Shown: positions 5,870 to 13,196, counted from the first letter of the stretch. The stretch: DNA of 13,326 nucleotides from Cytophagales bacterium (GCA_014379925.1 JACMKY010000621.1:1-13326); one strand, 5' to 3'. A program made the numbers and translations. The notes: generated by a model not told the origin, from the letters alone.

Positions 5870-6940
5870 ATGCGTGGACCCGTACCCAAGCCGACCTATT
5901 TTCGCATCCTTTCCATCGACGGGGGCGGTATCCGCGGCATCATTCCCGGCCAGATCCTGATGGTGCTGGAAAACAAGCTGCGGGACAAGACCCGCAACCC
6001 GGAGAGCCGGCTGGTGGATTACTTCGATCTGATTGCCGGTTCGGGTACGGGCGGCATCATGGCCTGCGCGTACCTGAGTCCCATCAAGCCCCAAATGCGG
6101 ACGCCCCGCTTCTCGGCGGCCCAAGTGGTGGATATTTACCTGAAGTTCGGCGCCCGGGTCTTCGAAGATACCCTTGACCACCGCATTCTGACCATGGGCG
6201 GCCTGCTCGACGAAAAGTACACGTCCGGCGGCCTGGAACGGGTATTGCGCGACTATTTCGACGATTTGCAGCTGAGCCACTTGCTGAAACCCAGTCTCAT
6301 TACCGCCTACGACATCACCAAGCGACAGGCCCATTTTTTCACCCAACACACCGCCGACAAGCCCGCCTCCGATTTCTACGTGCGCGACGTGGCCCGGGCT
6401 ACCTCGGCCTCGCCTTCCTATTTTGAATGCGAACGGGTGCAGTCCCGCTCGGGCGTCAGCTACCCCCTCATCGACGGCGGCGTATTCGCCAACAATCCGG
6501 CCATGTGCGCCTACGTCGAAGCCCGGAAAGTGCCGGGTGACCAGCTTGCCCGGCAGAAAACGCTCGCTCCCGCCGACATAGTACTCTTTTCACTGGGTAC
6601 GGGGCTGCCGAAAGTGCACTTCGATTACGACGATGCCAAAGATTGGGGGTTGACCCGCTGGACGCGGCCCCTGCTCGACATGGTGGCTTCGGCGGGTGCC
6701 GAAACGGTGGACTACCAGTTGAAGCAACTCTTCGAAGCCGCCGGAGTGCCCAAACAGTACCTTCGCCTCAATCCGGAACTGACCATCGACGTGAAAGCCG
6801 AGATGGACAACGTGGGTGCCGAAAATCTGCGGGCCCTGAAGGAGCTGGGTGAGTACGTGGCCGAAGAACAGGAAGACAAGCTCGATGCCTTGGTGGAGCA
6901 ACTGGTGGCTGAGCAAGCTCAGAATACCCCCGTTCAATGA
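5870..6940 (+). CDS. Patatin-like phospholipase family protein with displaced nucleophile motif
   Basis: A 356-residue patatin-domain protein with no signal peptide. The oxyanion-hole glycine loop is DGGGIRGIIP (17-26) and the catalytic aspartate is D202 in IDGGVFANNP. Family members normally carry GxSxG (for example GTSTG) at the nucleophile elbow. Here the aligned string is A56-G57-S58-G59-T60-G61-G62, so glycine occupies the canonical serine position and the serine is one residue earlier. The genomic codons (GGT TCG GGT ACG GGC) are unambiguous. Either S58 serves as nucleophile in a shifted elbow or the protein is catalytically impaired. Family members hydrolyse acyl chains of membrane lipids. 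The C-terminus (about 315-350) is acidic and helical. The stop overlaps the aroB start as ATGA (6937-6940), implying translational coupling. Confidence 0.88.
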   Translation: MRGPVPKPTYFRILSIDGGGIRGIIPGQILMVLENKLRDKTRNPESRLVDYFDLIAGSGTGGIMACAYLSPIKPQMRTPRFSAAQVVDIYLKFGARVFEDTLDHRILTMGGLLDEKYTSGGLERVLRDYFDDLQLSHLLKPSLITAYDITKRQAHFFTQHTADKPASDFYVRDVARATSASPSYFECERVQSRSGVSYPLIDGGVFANNPAMCAYVEARKVPGDQLARQKTLAPADIVLFSLGTGLPKVHFDYDDAKDWGLTRWTRPLLDMVASAGAETVDYQLKQLFEAAGVPKQYLRLNPELTIDVKAEMDNVGAENLRALKELGEYVAEEQEDKLDALVEQLVAEQAQNTPVQ

Positions 6941-7977
6941 TGCGCGTGTTTATTGAGCCCGTGGCCGAAAGTCTGCCCCGGTTGCTGCGGGCGTCTCCGT
7001 ACGCAAAAATTGCCGTGCTGGTCGATGAGCACACCCGGCGGCATTGCTACCCGCTGATCAAGCTGCTGCTGCCCAAGCACACCCTCATCCGCATCGGGAG
7101 CGGGGAGGAAAGCAAGCAGTTGGCTACCTGCGAACAGATCTGGCAGGCCATGACCGAGGCGGGACTCGACCGGCAGTCGCTGCTGCTCAACCTGGGCGGG
7201 GGAGTCATTGGCGACATGGGCGGCTTCTGCGCGGCTACCTTCAAGCGCGGCATTGACTTCGTACAGGTTCCGACTACCTTGCTGGCGCAGGTGGATGCGA
7301 GCGTTGGCGGCAAACTGGGCATTGACTTTCGGGGCTTCAAGAACCACCTCGGCGTGTTCAGCGATCCCCGGGCGGTGCTGGTGGACCAGCAGTTTCTGTC
7401 AACGCTTCCCCTGGCCGAGCTGCGTTCGGGGTTTGCCGAAATCGTCAAGCACTGCCTGATCGCCGACGCCGCGAAATGGGAAAAAGTCCGGCGGCGCGAC
7501 CTGGATAAGCAGGACTGGGCCGATCTGATTGCGCATTCCATTGCCCTTAAATCGGCGGTGGTACGGGAAGACCCCACCGAAAAAGGCCGGCGGAAAATCC
7601 TCAACTTCGGCCACACCCTTGGCCACGCGGTAGAGAGCTTCTTTCTGGCCACTCCCAAGAGAAAACTGCGGCACGGGGAGGCCATCGCCGTGGGGATGGT
7701 GGCGGAGAGCTACCTCGCCCACCAAAAGGGGCTGTTGGATCTGGCCAGCCTGGAGCAAATCGAGGAGTTCATCTTCTCGGTATTCGGCCGCGTACCACTC
7801 ACCGACCCCGAACTGGACCAGATCATTCCGCTTACCTTGCAGGATAAAAAAAACCACGACGGCAAGGTGCGGGCCGCCTTGCTGGAAGGCATTGGCCAGG
7901 CCCGGACGGACGTGGAAATCAGCCCGAAAGAAATGCGGCAGGCACTGGAATACTACCGGGGCGGAGGGGTCGGTTAG
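6937..7977 (+). CDS. aroB: 3-dehydroquinate synthase
   Basis: A 346-residue cytoplasmic shikimate-pathway enzyme converting DAHP to 3-dehydroquinate with NAD+ and a divalent metal. Diagnostic motifs are GGGVIGDMGGF (87-97), VPTTLLAQVDASVGGK (111-126) and GFAEIVKH (165-172). GHTLGHAVE (225-233) and HGEAIAVGM (246-254) complete the set. The metal ligands expected from fungal DHQS structures correspond to E168, H226 and H246. Length is normal for a monofunctional AroB. The first ATG (6937) overlaps the patatin stop; ATG 6940 directly after it is equally possible and changes the protein by one residue. Other aro genes are absent, so this copy is co-transcribed with a lipase-like gene rather than in a pathway operon. 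The N-terminal Rossmann part is somewhat short but shows no lost motif. Confidence 0.96.
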   Translation: MMRVFIEPVAESLPRLLRASPYAKIAVLVDEHTRRHCYPLIKLLLPKHTLIRIGSGEESKQLATCEQIWQAMTEAGLDRQSLLLNLGGGVIGDMGGFCAATFKRGIDFVQVPTTLLAQVDASVGGKLGIDFRGFKNHLGVFSDPRAVLVDQQFLSTLPLAELRSGFAEIVKHCLIADAAKWEKVRRRDLDKQDWADLIAHSIALKSAVVREDPTEKGRRKILNFGHTLGHAVESFFLATPKRKLRHGEAIAVGMVAESYLAHQKGLLDLASLEQIEEFIFSVFGRVPLTDPELDQIIPLTLQDKKNHDGKVRAALLEGIGQARTDVEISPKEMRQALEYYRGGGVG

Positions 7978-8022
7978 TGGTTACGGGTTGGTCGTGGTTG
8001 ACGGGAGGCATTAATCACTGGC

Positions 8023-9084
8023 TCATCCCCGGTTCAATCGCTTCACTTCCTCCCAGGTCCAGTACTTTTTTGGCACTATACCAGCGTATTTTTCTTCCAA
8101 GTACCCCTTCACTTTATTTTTCAACGCCTCCGGCGGAATGGAGGAAGGCAGAACCGGGCGCTCGTACGGGTTGGCGTAACGTTGCACTTTGCGCAACGGT
8201 TGCCGGTCGCGGCGCAGGATGGGGCCGGTGTCGGTGACGGGTTCGGCGTGCCACTGACCGGCAGCGCTTGAATCTTCCAGTGCATTCAGCCGGGCGGCCA
8301 GCGGAGCGAGGGAAACGCGGGGCAGGGTGGGCCGGGAAGCCAGGTCAATCCAGGTGGTGTACTTTTGTTCGAGTTCGTAGCGGTTTCCGTGGTAGAGACT
8401 CAGCACCGCGTCGTAGCCCACCGTGACGCTGAACAGGGCGTAATAATGCACCGGGCGCGGGGTTTCAACGACCACCAATCCCAGGGAGGGATAAGCGGTA
8501 AGGTGGGTTTGGGGGCCGTGGATCAGCGCGTAGTCTTCGAGCACCCGGTCGTATTCGGCCTGCCAGTGGTGTCGTCCGGTTTCGGGTTGCGCCAGCACTT
8601 TCCCGAAGGCCGGCAAAAAGAAACCGAACTTGGCCGGCGACAGCCTCACCTCCGATTCTTCCCGGTCTTCGGCGCCGAAGGGCGGGTAGAAGCGCTCCTT
8701 TTCCACGGCGTTTAACCAGCAGACCAGTTGCAGGGCTTCTTCCGCCGCCGGCTTACCCAGGTCCAACTCCCGGAAGTCCCCGATGACGGCCATCTCCCGC
8801 AGCAACGCCTCCCGTTGCAACGCCCGCTCCGGATTGAGCAGGCTCCACACGCCCACGAAGCCATCCACGTCGAAGTGGTTGGCCGTCACCCACTCGGATT
8901 GCAGGCCGGGATGGTTTTGTCGAAGGGCGTTCAGCACACTGCCCGCGCTGGTGTCGTCGCGGAGTTCAGCGGGCGTGGCCGCCCCCCGCCAGTGCGACAA
9001 CGTCAACCCGGACGGGTGCACGCTGTCCACGATAAGGGCAGGACGGTTTTTCACTTCGTAAAACGGAAGGTATTGGCGGGGCAT
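8023..9084 (-). CDS. Conserved protein of unknown function with NHFDxDG motif
   Basis: A 353-residue soluble protein without signal peptide or membrane segments. Conserved-looking elements cluster in the first third: FYEVKN (8-13), IVDS (18-21), LSHWRG (29-34), DDTSA (43-47) and NHFDVDGF (69-76). The Asp-rich NHFDxDG string resembles the metal-binding motif of DHH-type phosphoesterases, but I do not see the other DHH motifs, so that is only a resemblance. From memory it may belong to the family Pfam calls DUF6687. The C-terminal end is basic and Tyr/Trp-rich (KGYLEEKYAGIVPKKYWTW). The start at 9084 is the first ATG and gives the conserved N-terminus. The gene converges on aroB with 45 bp between stops and is divergent from the Crp-type regulator. 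It is surely a real gene; no function is assigned. Confidence 0.8.
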   Translation of the reverse strand: MPRQYLPFYEVKNRPALIVDSVHPSGLTLSHWRGAATPAELRDDTSAGSVLNALRQNHPGLQSEWVTANHFDVDGFVGVWSLLNPERALQREALLREMAVIGDFRELDLGKPAAEEALQLVCWLNAVEKERFYPPFGAEDREESEVRLSPAKFGFFLPAFGKVLAQPETGRHHWQAEYDRVLEDYALIHGPQTHLTAYPSLGLVVVETPRPVHYYALFSVTVGYDAVLSLYHGNRYELEQKYTTWIDLASRPTLPRVSLAPLAARLNALEDSSAAGQWHAEPVTDTGPILRRDRQPLRKVQRYANPYERPVLPSSIPPEALKNKVKGYLEEKYAGIVPKKYWTWEEVKRLNRG

Positions 9085-9262
9085 GGGTTGGCGGGTTGCT
9101 GATTGTTACGGAATATTATCTTACCTGGCGGATGATTTTTCAGCCATTGGGTCGGTCGTTTTTGTTCATTCCACCAGGGCAACTTGGCAGTTGTATGAAT
9201 AAGCAGAAACCATGCATCGCTTTCAGCAAAATAGACTTCTTTTCAACCCTAATCCAACAACC

Positions 9263-9886
9263 ATGAAGCTTCCGGATCTCTTTCCGCAATTTGACCAGGC
9301 CCTGGTGGACGAACTGCTCCGGATTGGACGGATCGTGGAATTCAACGACGATGAAATCCTGATGCGTACCGGTCAGTATTTTAAGTACTCGCTGTTGATA
9401 CTAGAGGGTACGGTTAAGCTCTACCGTCAGGGGCAGCAAGGGGAAGAATTTTTTCTTTATCACCTCTCGGGCGGCAGCGCCTGCGCTCTGTCGATGATCT
9501 GTGCGGCCCGCAACGAAACCAGCGAGATCCAGGCCCGCGCCGTCACGCCCGTGAAAGCGCTGGCCATTCCGCTGGCGCACATGGACAACCTGATGAAAAA
9601 TCACCGGAATTGGTACTACTTTGTGCTGGAAACCTACCGTTCGCGTTTCGAAGAGCTGCTCCAAGTGGTGGATCAGATTGCTTTTCACGCCTTGGATGAA
9701 AAACTGGAATTTTACCTAAAAAGGCAATTCGAAAGCCTCGGTGGGGATACCCTCTCCGTTACCCACCAGGAAATTGCCAATGACTTGAATTCCTCCCGGG
9801 AAGTAATTACCCGGCTACTCAAAAAGCTGGAAGCGCAACAAAAAATTTCCCTTTCCCGCCACGCCATTACCAATCGAAAATTATGA
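9263..9886 (+). CDS. Crp/Fnr-family regulator of the sulfide-detoxification locus
   Basis: A 207-residue regulator. Residues about 12-115 form a cNMP-binding-like beta barrel, then a dimerisation helix (about 115-140) and a winged HTH (about 160-205). The recognition helix SSREVITRLLKKLE (177-190) has R179, E180 and R184 in the spacing of CRP R180/E181/R185, which read GTGA half-sites. The cAMP pocket is not conserved: the phosphate-binding cassette is replaced by GGSACALSMICAARNE (70-85), with two cysteines, C74 and C80. No N-terminal Fe-S cysteine cluster of the Fnr type is present. ATG 9263 is chosen because homologues begin with a similar M-x-L-x-x-x-F; ATG 9212 would add 17 residues. Matching palindromes lie before the next two genes. 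I infer that it senses a sulfur or redox signal and activates them. Confidence 0.88.
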   Translation: MKLPDLFPQFDQALVDELLRIGRIVEFNDDEILMRTGQYFKYSLLILEGTVKLYRQGQQGEEFFLYHLSGGSACALSMICAARNETSEIQARAVTPVKALAIPLAHMDNLMKNHRNWYYFVLETYRSRFEELLQVVDQIAFHALDEKLEFYLKRQFESLGGDTLSVTHQEIANDLNSSREVITRLLKKLEAQQKISLSRHAITNRKL

Positions 9887-9893
9887 GGCTTGG

Positions 9894-9907
9894 GTGACTC
9901 AAGTCAC
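9894..9907. promoter_or_regulatory. Crp-type operator 1 (before the TauE/SafE permease)
   Basis: GTGACTCAAGTCAC is a perfect 6+6 inverted repeat with a 2-nt centre and contains the CRP-like core GTGA-N6-TCAC. It begins 8 nt after the regulator's stop codon and is followed after 23 nt by AACTTTG. If the start site lies 5 nt past that element, the operator centre is near -41.5, the class II activator position. Confidence 0.78.
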
Positions 9908-9930
9908 TGACTAAGGGTTCAACGACTCCG

Positions 9931-9937
9931 AACTTTG
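9931..9937 (+). promoter_or_regulatory. -7-like element of the permease promoter
   Basis: AACTTTG matches most of TAnnTTTG (the first base is G instead of T), 14 nt before ATG 9952. The palindrome occupies the place of the -33 box, consistent with an activator-dependent promoter. Confidence 0.5.
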
Positions 9938-9951
9938 CTGAAAACCCATGT

Positions 9952-10740
9952 ATGGAGCTGATTGGCTACCTGGCTTCTGCCCTGATCGGTCTGTCGCTGG
10001 GCCTGGTGGGCAGTGGCGGCTCTATCCTGACCATTCCGGTGATGGTGTATCTGTTTCACATCGAACCGGACCTGGCCACGGCCTATTCCTTGTTTGTGGT
10101 GGGCGTCACCGCCCTGGTAGGCGGCGTGCGCAGCAGCCTCAACCATACCGTGGACCGGAAGGCAACCGTGGTTTTTGCCATCCCCTCTCTGATGAGCGTT
10201 TTTGTGATCCGTCATTGGATAATGCCGTTGATTCCCCACCAATTGGCCACCTTCGGCGCTTTTACCCTCACCCGCGCCATTGCCCTGATGCTATTGCTTG
10301 CCGTGCTGATGCTGGCCGCCGCCCTAGGCATGATCCGCGACCGGCAGGAACCGGCCAGGGCGGCGGCCACCCGCCCCCATCCCTTCATTTTCCTGGTTGG
10401 CCTGGGCGTGGGCCTGATTACGGGTCTGGTGGGAGCAGGCGGCGGATTTTTAATCATTCCGGCCCTGGTATTCTTCGCCGGGCTGCCCATGAAAAAGGCC
10501 GTGGGAAGTTCGCTGCTCATCGTAGCGACCAACTCACTCGTCGGGTTCGTGGGCGATCTGGCGAGTGGACAGATTATCGACTTTCCGTTTTTGCTGCTGG
10601 TGGCCTTCATTGCCGTGGCGGGCATTCTGCTGGGCGGTTACCTTGCCCGTTTCATCGAAGGGCAGAAGCTGAAAAAGGCCTTTGGCTGGTTCGTGCTGGT
10701 AATGGGTATTTACATTCTGGTTCACGAAACCCTGCTCTGA
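9952..10740 (+). CDS. TauE/SafE (TSUP) family anion permease
   Basis: A 262-residue inner-membrane protein with about eight hydrophobic segments and the internal two-fold repeat typical of the family. GLVGSGGSILTIP (17-29) in the first half is echoed by GLVGAGGGFLIIP (158-170) in the second. TSUP proteins move sulfite, sulfoacetate, thiosulfate or related anions. In staphylococcal cst operons a TauE-type protein accompanies CstA/CstB and SQR. The position between a Crp-type regulator and a persulfide dioxygenase argues for export of sulfite or thiosulfate formed from sulfide. ATG 9952 is chosen; the ATG at 9948 is in another frame. The gene starts 65 nt after the regulator and carries its own operator and -7-like element. 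Confidence 0.93.
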   Translation: MELIGYLASALIGLSLGLVGSGGSILTIPVMVYLFHIEPDLATAYSLFVVGVTALVGGVRSSLNHTVDRKATVVFAIPSLMSVFVIRHWIMPLIPHQLATFGAFTLTRAIALMLLLAVLMLAAALGMIRDRQEPARAAATRPHPFIFLVGLGVGLITGLVGAGGGFLIIPALVFFAGLPMKKAVGSSLLIVATNSLVGFVGDLASGQIIDFPFLLLVAFIAVAGILLGGYLARFIEGQKLKKAFGWFVLVMGIYILVHETLL

Positions 10741-10752
10741 AAATACGCCCGG

Positions 10753-10766
10753 GTGACTTTAGTCAC
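10753..10766. promoter_or_regulatory. Crp-type operator 2 (before the persulfide dioxygenase)
   Basis: GTGACTTTAGTCAC repeats operator 1 exactly apart from the two central bases. The match extends outward as GG on the left and TGAC on the right. It is again followed after exactly 23 nt by AACTTTG. It starts 12 nt after the permease stop codon. Confidence 0.78.
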
Positions 10767-10789
10767 TGACCGGGTAAATGCCTTTGCCC

Positions 10790-10796
10790 AACTTTG
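10790..10796 (+). promoter_or_regulatory. -7-like element of the persulfide dioxygenase promoter
   Basis: AACTTTG, with C at the first consensus position, lies at the same distance from its operator as the permease copy. The leader to ATG 10847 is about 45 nt. Confidence 0.48.
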
Positions 10797-10846
10797 GTTG
10801 AATAACGGTTGGCTCAGCCCTGACCGGCACTCCTTAAACGTTCGTT

Positions 10847-12202
10847 ATGAAAATCAAACAGTTTGAAGATCCGGGACTGGCCCATTATTCGTATGCCATC
10901 CTGAGTGAAGGTGCCAAAGAAATCATATTGATCGACCCCGCCCGGGATGCCCGGCCCTACTACGCTTTTGCTGAGGCGCACCAAGCAACCATTGTGGCCG
11001 TGGTAGAGACCCATTCGCACGCCGATTTTGTGAGTGCGCACACTGAAATTCAACGGGTTACCGGCGCAAAAGTATTCGTTAGCCGCCGGATGAAAGCTTC
11101 TTTTCCCCACTATCCGCTTGAAGAGGGCTCACTGCTGACCCTGGGCAACATCACACTCCGGGCTTTGGAAACGCCGGGGCATTCGCTGGACAGCATCTCG
11201 GTGGTTTTACGGCACAAAGAAAAAGACCTGGCCATTTTTACGGGAGACACCCTGTTTGTGGGCGACGTGGGCCGCCCCGACTTGCGGGGAAGTGGTGAGG
11301 ATGCGGCCCGCACGCGGGAAGAACTGGCCCGGCAGATGTACCACACGATTCACGCCAAGCTGAAAACGCTGGCCGAGGACCTGGTCGTTTACCCGGCCCA
11401 CGGAGCCGGTACGCTTTGCGGCAAATCGTTGAGTACCGATTCTAGCAGCACCATCGGCCGGGAGATTCGGGAAAACTATGCCTTTCAGCCCCGCTCCGAA
11501 GAAGCGTTCACGCAACTGCTGCTGGAAAATCGACCCTTCGTTCCTAAGTATTTTCCTTTCGACGTGGCCCTAAACCGGCAAGGAGCTCCTTCACTTGAGG
11601 AAAGCCTATCCAAGGTAAAAAGCATCACCTCCATCGACGGCTTGCCGAACGGGACACTGCTGATTGATACCCGCCCGGAAAAGCAGTTCAAAAAAGGGCA
11701 TCATCCAGGGGCCATCAATATCCAGGACGGAGCCAAATTTGAAACTTGGCTGGGAAGCATCGTTGCCCCGGAGGAAACATTCGGGCTGATCGTTGAAAAC
11801 CAAGAGAGCCGGGAGGTGGTACTCTTAAAAGCCGCCAAGATCGGCTACGAAACCAAAGTTGCCGCCACCTTTCTCCATCCGGAAGGCTCGGGTCAGTCCA
11901 CGGGACCCTTGCCCCTGGCGGATTTTGCCGCCCATCCCCGGGCGTATACCATTCTGGACGTGCGGGAGGAGCATGAAGTAGCCAACGGGAAGATCTTTGA
12001 AAACAGCGTGTCGATTCCCCTTTCCCGGCTGCGGGAACGCGTGGGAGAAATTCCCTTGGATAAGCCGATCGTAGTTCATTGCGCGGGTGGATACCGGTCG
12101 GCGGCGGGCAGCAGTCTGGTGCAAAGTCAGGTGAAAGGCGTTGCCGTCTTTGACTTGGGAGAAGCCGTGAAAGAATTCGGTGTCCTCCAGACGGATCAGT
12201 AG
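10847..12202 (+). CDS. CstB-like persulfide dioxygenase-rhodanese fusion
   Basis: A 451-residue cytoplasmic enzyme in three parts. Residues 1-230 are an ETHE1-type metallo-beta-lactamase domain with T55-H56-S-H58-A-D60, H112, D134 and H185. Of these, H56, H112 and D134 are the expected Fe(II) ligands. C191 in GAGTLCGKS recalls the extra catalytic-domain cysteine described for staphylococcal CstB. Residues about 260-345 are a rhodanese fold (LLIDTRPEKQFKKGHHPGA) with no active-site cysteine. Residues about 355-450 are an active-type rhodanese with C412 in HCAGGYRS. The family oxidises low-molecular-weight persulfides to sulfite and, with rhodanese sulfur transfer, yields thiosulfate. Length and domain order match CstB (about 444 residues). 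No SQR gene is visible in the window. The gene follows the permease by 106 bp, with its own operator. Confidence 0.93.
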   Translation: MKIKQFEDPGLAHYSYAILSEGAKEIILIDPARDARPYYAFAEAHQATIVAVVETHSHADFVSAHTEIQRVTGAKVFVSRRMKASFPHYPLEEGSLLTLGNITLRALETPGHSLDSISVVLRHKEKDLAIFTGDTLFVGDVGRPDLRGSGEDAARTREELARQMYHTIHAKLKTLAEDLVVYPAHGAGTLCGKSLSTDSSSTIGREIRENYAFQPRSEEAFTQLLLENRPFVPKYFPFDVALNRQGAPSLEESLSKVKSITSIDGLPNGTLLIDTRPEKQFKKGHHPGAINIQDGAKFETWLGSIVAPEETFGLIVENQESREVVLLKAAKIGYETKVAATFLHPEGSGQSTGPLPLADFAAHPRAYTILDVREEHEVANGKIFENSVSIPLSRLRERVGEIPLDKPIVVHCAGGYRSAAGSSLVQSQVKGVAVFDLGEAVKEFGVLQTDQ

Positions 12203-12278
12203 ATTTCCTGAATGAACTTGAATGGGTGAGTTCCCAAAAAAAGAAATATGGGCAGTAAACACAAAACCGACTAAAACG

Positions 12279-12620
12279 ATGTTGAATTGGTTTAACCGGA
12301 AAAAAGCTTTTCAATCGGTGAGCGCCGAGCAGGTGGAGGGGTTTCTCCTCACCGGGGAAGGGCAGGCACTGGATGTTCGAACCCGGGAAGAATTTGCTTC
12401 CGGACACCTGCCCGGTGCCACGCAACTGGATGTACAGTCGGTGGATTTTGTCCGGCAACTGGAAAAGCTCGACCCGGAAAAACCTTATTACGTCTACTGC
12501 CGCAGCGGGGGCCGCAGCACCCGGGCCTGCCAGCGGATGACGGACCAAGGGTTTAAACAAGTACACAATCTGGTGGGAGGTCTGGGCGGCTGGAAAGGAA
12601 AAATAGTCACCGATTCGTAA
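12279..12620 (+). CDS. Single-domain rhodanese sulfurtransferase
   Basis: A 113-residue cytoplasmic sulfurtransferase. The rhodanese fold is complete: LDVRTREEFASGHLPGA (31-47) and the active-site loop C74-RSGGRS carrying the persulfide cysteine, then GGLGGWKG near the C-terminus. It would move sulfane sulfur among glutathione-like thiols, proteins, cyanide or sulfite. ATG 12279 is chosen because the extension upstream to 12222 is low-complexity and overlaps a likely untranslated leader. The gene begins 76 nt after the dioxygenase without a new palindrome or clear promoter, and ends 12 nt before the YeeE gene, so it is probably in the same transcript. Confidence 0.92.
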   Translation: MLNWFNRKKAFQSVSAEQVEGFLLTGEGQALDVRTREEFASGHLPGATQLDVQSVDFVRQLEKLDPEKPYYVYCRSGGRSTRACQRMTDQGFKQVHNLVGGLGGWKGKIVTDS

Positions 12621-12632
12621 ACACTTTTGACC

Positions 12633-13196
12633 ATGATGGAATTCATTCGACAGCCTTGGCCTTGGTACGTTGCCGGGCCACTCATCGGGCTCACCGTACC
12701 GTTGCTGTTGCTGGTGGGCAACAAATCTTTTGGCATTTCCTCCTCACTTCGGCACATTTGCGCGGCGTGCGTACCGGCCAAAATCCCTTTCTTTCACTAC
12801 GACTGGAAAAAGGAAGTCTGGAACCTGTTCTTCGTGGCCGGCATTCTGGTTGGCGGTATCCTGGCCGCGAACTGGCTTGTTGATCCGGCCCCGTTGGCGA
12901 TCAATCCCCAACTGGCAGCGGAACTCCAACAATACGGCATCACTGATGTGCGCCACCTGGTACCGGCGGAATTGTTCAACTGGTCCGTTCTACTCACCGG
13001 TAGGGGATTTATATTGATGGTGGTGGGTGGCTTTCTGGTGGGTTTTGGCACCCGCTACGCCGGAGGTTGCACTTCGGGTCACGCCATCATGGGCTTGTCC
13101 ACCCTGCAATGGCCTTCGCTGGTTGCCACCATCTGCTTTATGGCGGGCAGCTTTCTGATGGCCAACGTACTATTGCCCTTGCTGCTGCGTCTTTGA
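12633..13196 (+). CDS. YeeE/YedE-family sulfur transporter, N-terminal half-type
   Basis: A 187-residue membrane protein with hydrophobic segments around 11-29, 65-83, 116-140 and 155-185. The signature YAGGCTSGHAIMG (about 142-154, C146) is the cysteine-containing element of YeeE/YedE proteins; E. coli-type TsuA relatives take up thiosulfate. A second cluster, R40-H41-I-C43-A-A-C46, adds two cysteines near the first loop. Full-length relatives are roughly twice this size; in many Bacteroidota the transporter is split into two adjacent genes. Here only the first half is present and the next gene is unrelated. ATG 12633 is used; ATG 12636 or TTG 12627 are alternatives. It lies 12 nt after the rhodanese gene and is likely co-transcribed. 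Confidence 0.88.
   Translation: MMEFIRQPWPWYVAGPLIGLTVPLLLLVGNKSFGISSSLRHICAACVPAKIPFFHYDWKKEVWNLFFVAGILVGGILAANWLVDPAPLAINPQLAAELQQYGITDVRHLVPAELFNWSVLLTGRGFILMVVGGFLVGFGTRYAGGCTSGHAIMGLSTLQWPSLVATICFMAGSFLMANVLLPLLLRL

Noticed and set aside
12601..12616. AGTCACCGA before the YeeE gene resembling an operator half-site
   Set aside because: It lies inside the rhodanese coding sequence, lacks the other arm, and the genes are only 12 nt apart, so a separate promoter is unlikely.
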